Part shown: one piece after another, positions 36,527 to 39,526 of the stretch
Position numbering within the stretch: position 1 is the stretch's first letter
How the letters are laid out: each line of letters opens with the position of its first letter
From: a virus
Direction: 5' to 3' (one strand)
IMG/VR virus record: IMGVR_UViG_3300035681_000054
Span: 1 to 39,526 of that record
Length of the DNA: 39,526 nucleotides
The notes under the pieces: model-generated
What the model saw: only the letters and a program-made list of their open reading frames with translations
Database searches by the model: none
What the model was told of the DNA's origin: nothing
Translations under genes and position numbers: made by a program

Positions 36527-39526
36527 TTAAAAAGCTTCCTCTGTTTTTGAAAATTCTGCATTATTTTCGAAATTTAACATTGATTCACCTTTAGCTTCAT
36601 CAAAATTGGTCGATGAATTTCTTCTAAATTTTGAAGCAATTTCCATGGCCGCCATAAAATCAGAATACACTTTTGCTTTTTCTAAATCAAATCTGAATCC
36701 ACTGCTTTTTCCATTCTCTCCATTATTGTATCTCACTGAAGAAACTACTTCAATAAAACAATCGCTTTTCTTCAATTTATCTGATAAAACCATTTTGCTC
36801 AAACCATTCTTTTTATAAAGCACATAGTGCATCTTTAAATACCTTGTATATACTTGGCTAAACTGCATTACAATGTTTGATCCGTCTAAAACAAACTCCC
36901 TGTGTTGCTCAATAGGCTCTTTTGTATCTTTAACAGATTCAATAATGCATTCCCAAAAATGAGCTACAACACTGCCAGTGCTTCTCTTATTTCCTTGTCG
37001 CTCATAAACGGATAACATATTGGATTTAAAATCTGTCCAGGTAAAAGGATATTGTAAAGCTTCCGCAGTTAATTTATAACAAGCTCCAAGCACTGCAGCA
37101 TTCTGAATCATCCTATCATTTAAAGTGGAAAAAGTTAATTCAGGAGTAAGCTCCGCAACTACTTCTTTAAACACTGGCCTAAAATCACTCTCAAATTTTG
37201 GTCTATGGGCCAATATTTCGCAAAGCAAGCTGCTATACCCATCAATAGTCATTTCTTTAAGCTTATCATAATTGTTTTTTTGTTCCTGAGTAAACTCAGT
37301 TATATTCATTTCCTCACCAATAAAGCGGGTTATTAATGCATCATTCGTAGGATAATCGTTACCCGTAAAAACCAAACTCATAGTAATTTGAATAGAGTCG
37401 GTACCTACGGAGCTATCAATATTACCACGCTCGTAACCTACACGGTCCCAAAAGCTTTTAATCATCTGATCAGTATTTTCATCGCCATTGGCATACTCTG
37501 TCATATGTCCTATCATATTATAGAACTGGGCAAACTTCCTTACCTTAGCTTTGTCTGTATTAGCCTTACCGGTGATGGTGATGGCAGTTTGAGGATTACC
37601 AAAAAAACTTTGAATCGCATGTATTAAATTATCCTTTCCTGATCCTGGCTCACCATATAAAAACATAATAGGAAAAGAACCTATCCTGGAATAGATTAAA
37701 TCTGAAAAAACAGTGGCTACAGTAAAAAGCAATGCATTAATAGCATGGTTACGGTGTACAGCTTTAATTTGATGAGCCACTTCCTTAAAGTTATACTTAG
37801 AAGGAATAAACACGGCATTCTTTTGCTGTAAAAATTTACCGCTATTACGCTCATAAATTTTGTTGCCCGATGGCACGTAGTAACTATCTCCTGCATATTC
37901 AAAGCAACCGTTATCATCATAATACTTGTTTTTACCATCAAGTATCATACTATTATTAAAAGCCCAAAAGCCTTCCGGCTGCCAACCCAATATCTGAATC
38001 ATACGTCCATCGCCCATATCATCCTTAAGTTTTGTACACAATCTTGCAAAATCAGCTCCTTGACCTTTCCAGTCATAGTTTCCTTTTCCTTCCAACATTT
38101 TACGAAAACCCATTTCGGTAACAAAATCATCGCTGCTGGTGTCAAAAGTTCTTTTTCTGTTGTGAATGTTGGTTATCTCAACCAAGCGCATGGGGCGTTT
38201 TTCATCCTCCATGTGCTGTATAATTTTAATGCTGAAATTAGATACTGCAGCAAACCTGTAAGGATCATCACCCCTGCGCATGTAAATAACATTATCGTGC
38301 GTAAAAAACTGATACTTTAACACTTCATCCCTAATGTGGCGCCATTTAAGCACAGCGGTTAAGTGTTTAGGTATCTCATAATTATCCTCTTCTAAGCTAG
38401 TGTGGATTAAATTTTCTTTATCCTCTCTAGCGATATCTCGCGCAAAGCCTTGTACAGTTTTAACCAACGATGTTTTTTTAACGCCAGTTATTTCTAATAC
38501 CTGTTCAATTAAATCATCACGCAAAAAAGGATCGTGAACGAATGCCAATAGCTGGCAAATTTCTTTTAGCGCTTCGCTTTTTGCTGATAATTCTACAATT
38601 TCAAGAAACTGCGTAGCGGTCCACAAAATAAAATTCTTACGATTTTCAGCAATAAAAGCCTGCACCCCATAATTAGTATAGCACATTTCAGTACTCCCAA
38701 AAAAACTATTGGGATCATCATTATTAGGCAGCCAAAGCACATCAACCATATAACCAAGGCTCATGGCCAAAGTGGCATTTTTAATGCAAGCTTTTACGCC
38801 AGCCTTATCACCATCATAAATAAGCAATAGCTTTTTAGCCTTAGCCTCTTTAGCCAACAGCTTTAATTGATTTGGAGTTAAAGCAGTGCCACAGGCGGCC
38901 ACAGTATTACAAATCATTTTCTCATGCATGGTAATTACATCCCAGTTACCTTCTACAATGGTAGCTTCACCCTTTTCAATAATAAAAGGTTTGGCAATGT
39001 GCAAACCAAAAAGCACATTACTTTTAGTATAGGCCACACTATCTGGGCTATTGCTATATTTTGGATTTGTAGAAGTAACAGGTTCTAAAGTGCGGCCGCT
39101 AAAACCTACTAATTTATTACGATGGTCCTTAATTGGAAACATTAATCTGTTTCTGTAACCATCATACACCTTTTTCTTTTCGGTATTGTTTTTTAGCAAA
39201 CCAAGTTCTGTGGCAATGGTAGAGTAATCACCTTTTTCGTGCAAAAAGTTCTTTAACCCATCCCATCCTGATGGAGCGAACCCAAGTTCCCAAATTTCGG
39301 CAGTTTCGGCTTTGCATCGTAACTGATCAGCGGCAAGCTTTAGGTTCGAAACAAAGAATTCATTTGCCAAAATATTCACATCAACAAGCTCAGCCTTATG
39401 CTTTACTTCCTGCGCCATTTTTTCGGCAGCTTCGCCCTCTTCGTACTCTACAAAAATGCCAAACTGGTTAGCCAAATCTTCAATTGCTTTTGGATACTCG
39501 CAACCGTTTTTGGTCATATAAAAACT
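36527..39526 (-). CDS. DnaG-type primase fused to helicase-like ATPase (continues at 337)
   Basis: This is the main part of a 1069-residue protein whose first 73 residues lie at 1-337. After the CHC2 zinc finger comes the primase catalytic core with a TOPRIM domain: ATIVEGNWDV (E262 in full numbering), then LLLIYDGDKAG (D308-D310). The C-terminal half carries an ATPase: FLYGEPGSGKDN is Walker A (about 695-702), followed by LVFTGNDYPTND-type elements of phage and plasmid DUF927-like helicases. So one protein would prime and unwind DNA. It lies in the early operon with the iteron array at its 3' end. The sequence shows no frameshift. Confidence 0.93.
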   Translation of the reverse strand, partial: SFYMTKNGCEYPKAIEDLANQFGIFVEYEEGEAAEKMAQEVKHKAELVDVNILANEFFVSNLKLAADQLRCKAETAEIWELGFAPSGWDGLKNFLHEKGDYSTIATELGLLKNNTEKKKVYDGYRNRLMFPIKDHRNKLVGFSGRTLEPVTSTNPKYSNSPDSVAYTKSNVLFGLHIAKPFIIEKGEATIVEGNWDVITMHEKMICNTVAACGTALTPNQLKLLAKEAKAKKLLLIYDGDKAGVKACIKNATLAMSLGYMVDVLWLPNNDDPNSFFGSTEMCYTNYGVQAFIAENRKNFILWTATQFLEIVELSAKSEALKEICQLLAFVHDPFLRDDLIEQVLEITGVKKTSLVKTVQGFARDIAREDKENLIHTSLEEDNYEIPKHLTAVLKWRHIRDEVLKYQFFTHDNVIYMRRGDDPYRFAAVSNFSIKIIQHMEDEKRPMRLVEITNIHNRKRTFDTSSDDFVTEMGFRKMLEGKGNYDWKGQGADFARLCTKLKDDMGDGRMIQILGWQPEGFWAFNNSMILDGKNKYYDDNGCFEYAGDSYYVPSGNKIYERNSGKFLQQKNAVFIPSKYNFKEVAHQIKAVHRNHAINALLFTVATVFSDLIYSRIGSFPIMFLYGEPGSGKDNLIHAIQSFFGNPQTAITITGKANTDKAKVRKFAQFYNMIGHMTEYANGDENTDQMIKSFWDRVGYERGNIDSSVGTDSIQITMSLVFTGNDYPTNDALITRFIGEEMNITEFTQEQKNNYDKLKEMTIDGYSSLLCEILAHRPKFESDFRPVFKEVVAELTPELTFSTLNDRMIQNAAVLGACYKLTAEALQYPFTWTDFKSNMLSVYERQGNKRSTGSVVAHFWECIIESVKDTKEPIEQHREFVLDGSNIVMQFSQVYTRYLKMHYVLYKKNGLSKMVLSDKLKKSDCFIEVVSSVRYNNGENGKSSGFRFDLEKAKVYSDFMAAMEIASKFRRNSSTNFDEAKGESMLNFENNAEFSKTEEAF
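39400..39526. repeat. Terminal direct repeat, right copy
   Basis: Identical to 1-127 in the same orientation, inside the primase gene. Removing one copy gives the 39,399-bp circle. Confidence 0.93.

Overview
The window is a complete temperate phage genome, opened at an arbitrary point. The first 127 bases (1-127) are identical to the last 127 (39400-39526). One reading frame, a DnaG-type primase, runs without a break across that junction, so the molecule closes into a circle of 39,399 bp. The host is inferred to be a member of Bacteroidota. The DNA is AT-rich, the integrase has a Bacteroidetes-style N-terminus, most genes lack a strong Shine-Dalgarno sequence, several upstream regions resemble the Bacteroidetes promoter (TTTG near -33, TAnnTTTG near -7), and the portal and connector genes look like Bacteroidetes prophage types. 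A long tape-measure protein and the lack of any recognisable sheath or short-tail gene point to a siphovirus-like particle.

Lysogeny and switch (about 4881-7791). An XRE repressor (5260-5655, +) diverges from a small helix-turn-helix protein (4881-5123, -); between them lie two 16-bp direct repeats spaced 20 bp apart. Downstream of the repressor is a candidate attP: a short segment resembling the 3' end of a tRNA-Ser gene, then a perfect terminator hairpin, flanked on both sides by GTATCACA repeats. The tyrosine integrase (ending at 7046, +) follows.

Early operon (minus strand, 5123 down to 353, through the junction, then 39526 down to 35647). It encodes small unknown proteins, a stand-alone DnaA domain IV-like protein, a DUF4406 enzyme, a Gp37/Gp68 (DUF5131) protein with three cysteines, an ASCH-like protein, and a 1069-residue primase/ATPase. 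Just after the primase gene are twelve copies of a TCGGACA unit at roughly helical spacing, the best origin candidate. Several early genes share a repeated intergenic leader ending in AATAACTACA just before the start codon.

Late genes (minus strand, about 35509 down to 7995). The head part holds an S49 protease with an embedded scaffold, the major capsid protein, a kinase plus PLD-like pair, and terminase. A separate cassette (25480-23682) carrying DUF932, SymE-like and two other small genes has its own promoter and terminator and sits between terminase and portal. Then come portal, connector, a lysis/membrane cluster that includes a membrane-anchored CHAP-like endolysin and a Tad2-like (DUF2829) anti-Thoeris candidate, and the tail genes, with tape measure near the end. 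A shared 14-bp motif (TTGTACCACGCTAA, minus strand) lies just before the capsid block and just before the portal block and is a candidate late promoter or operator. A perfect hairpin at 7941-7973 closes the late region.
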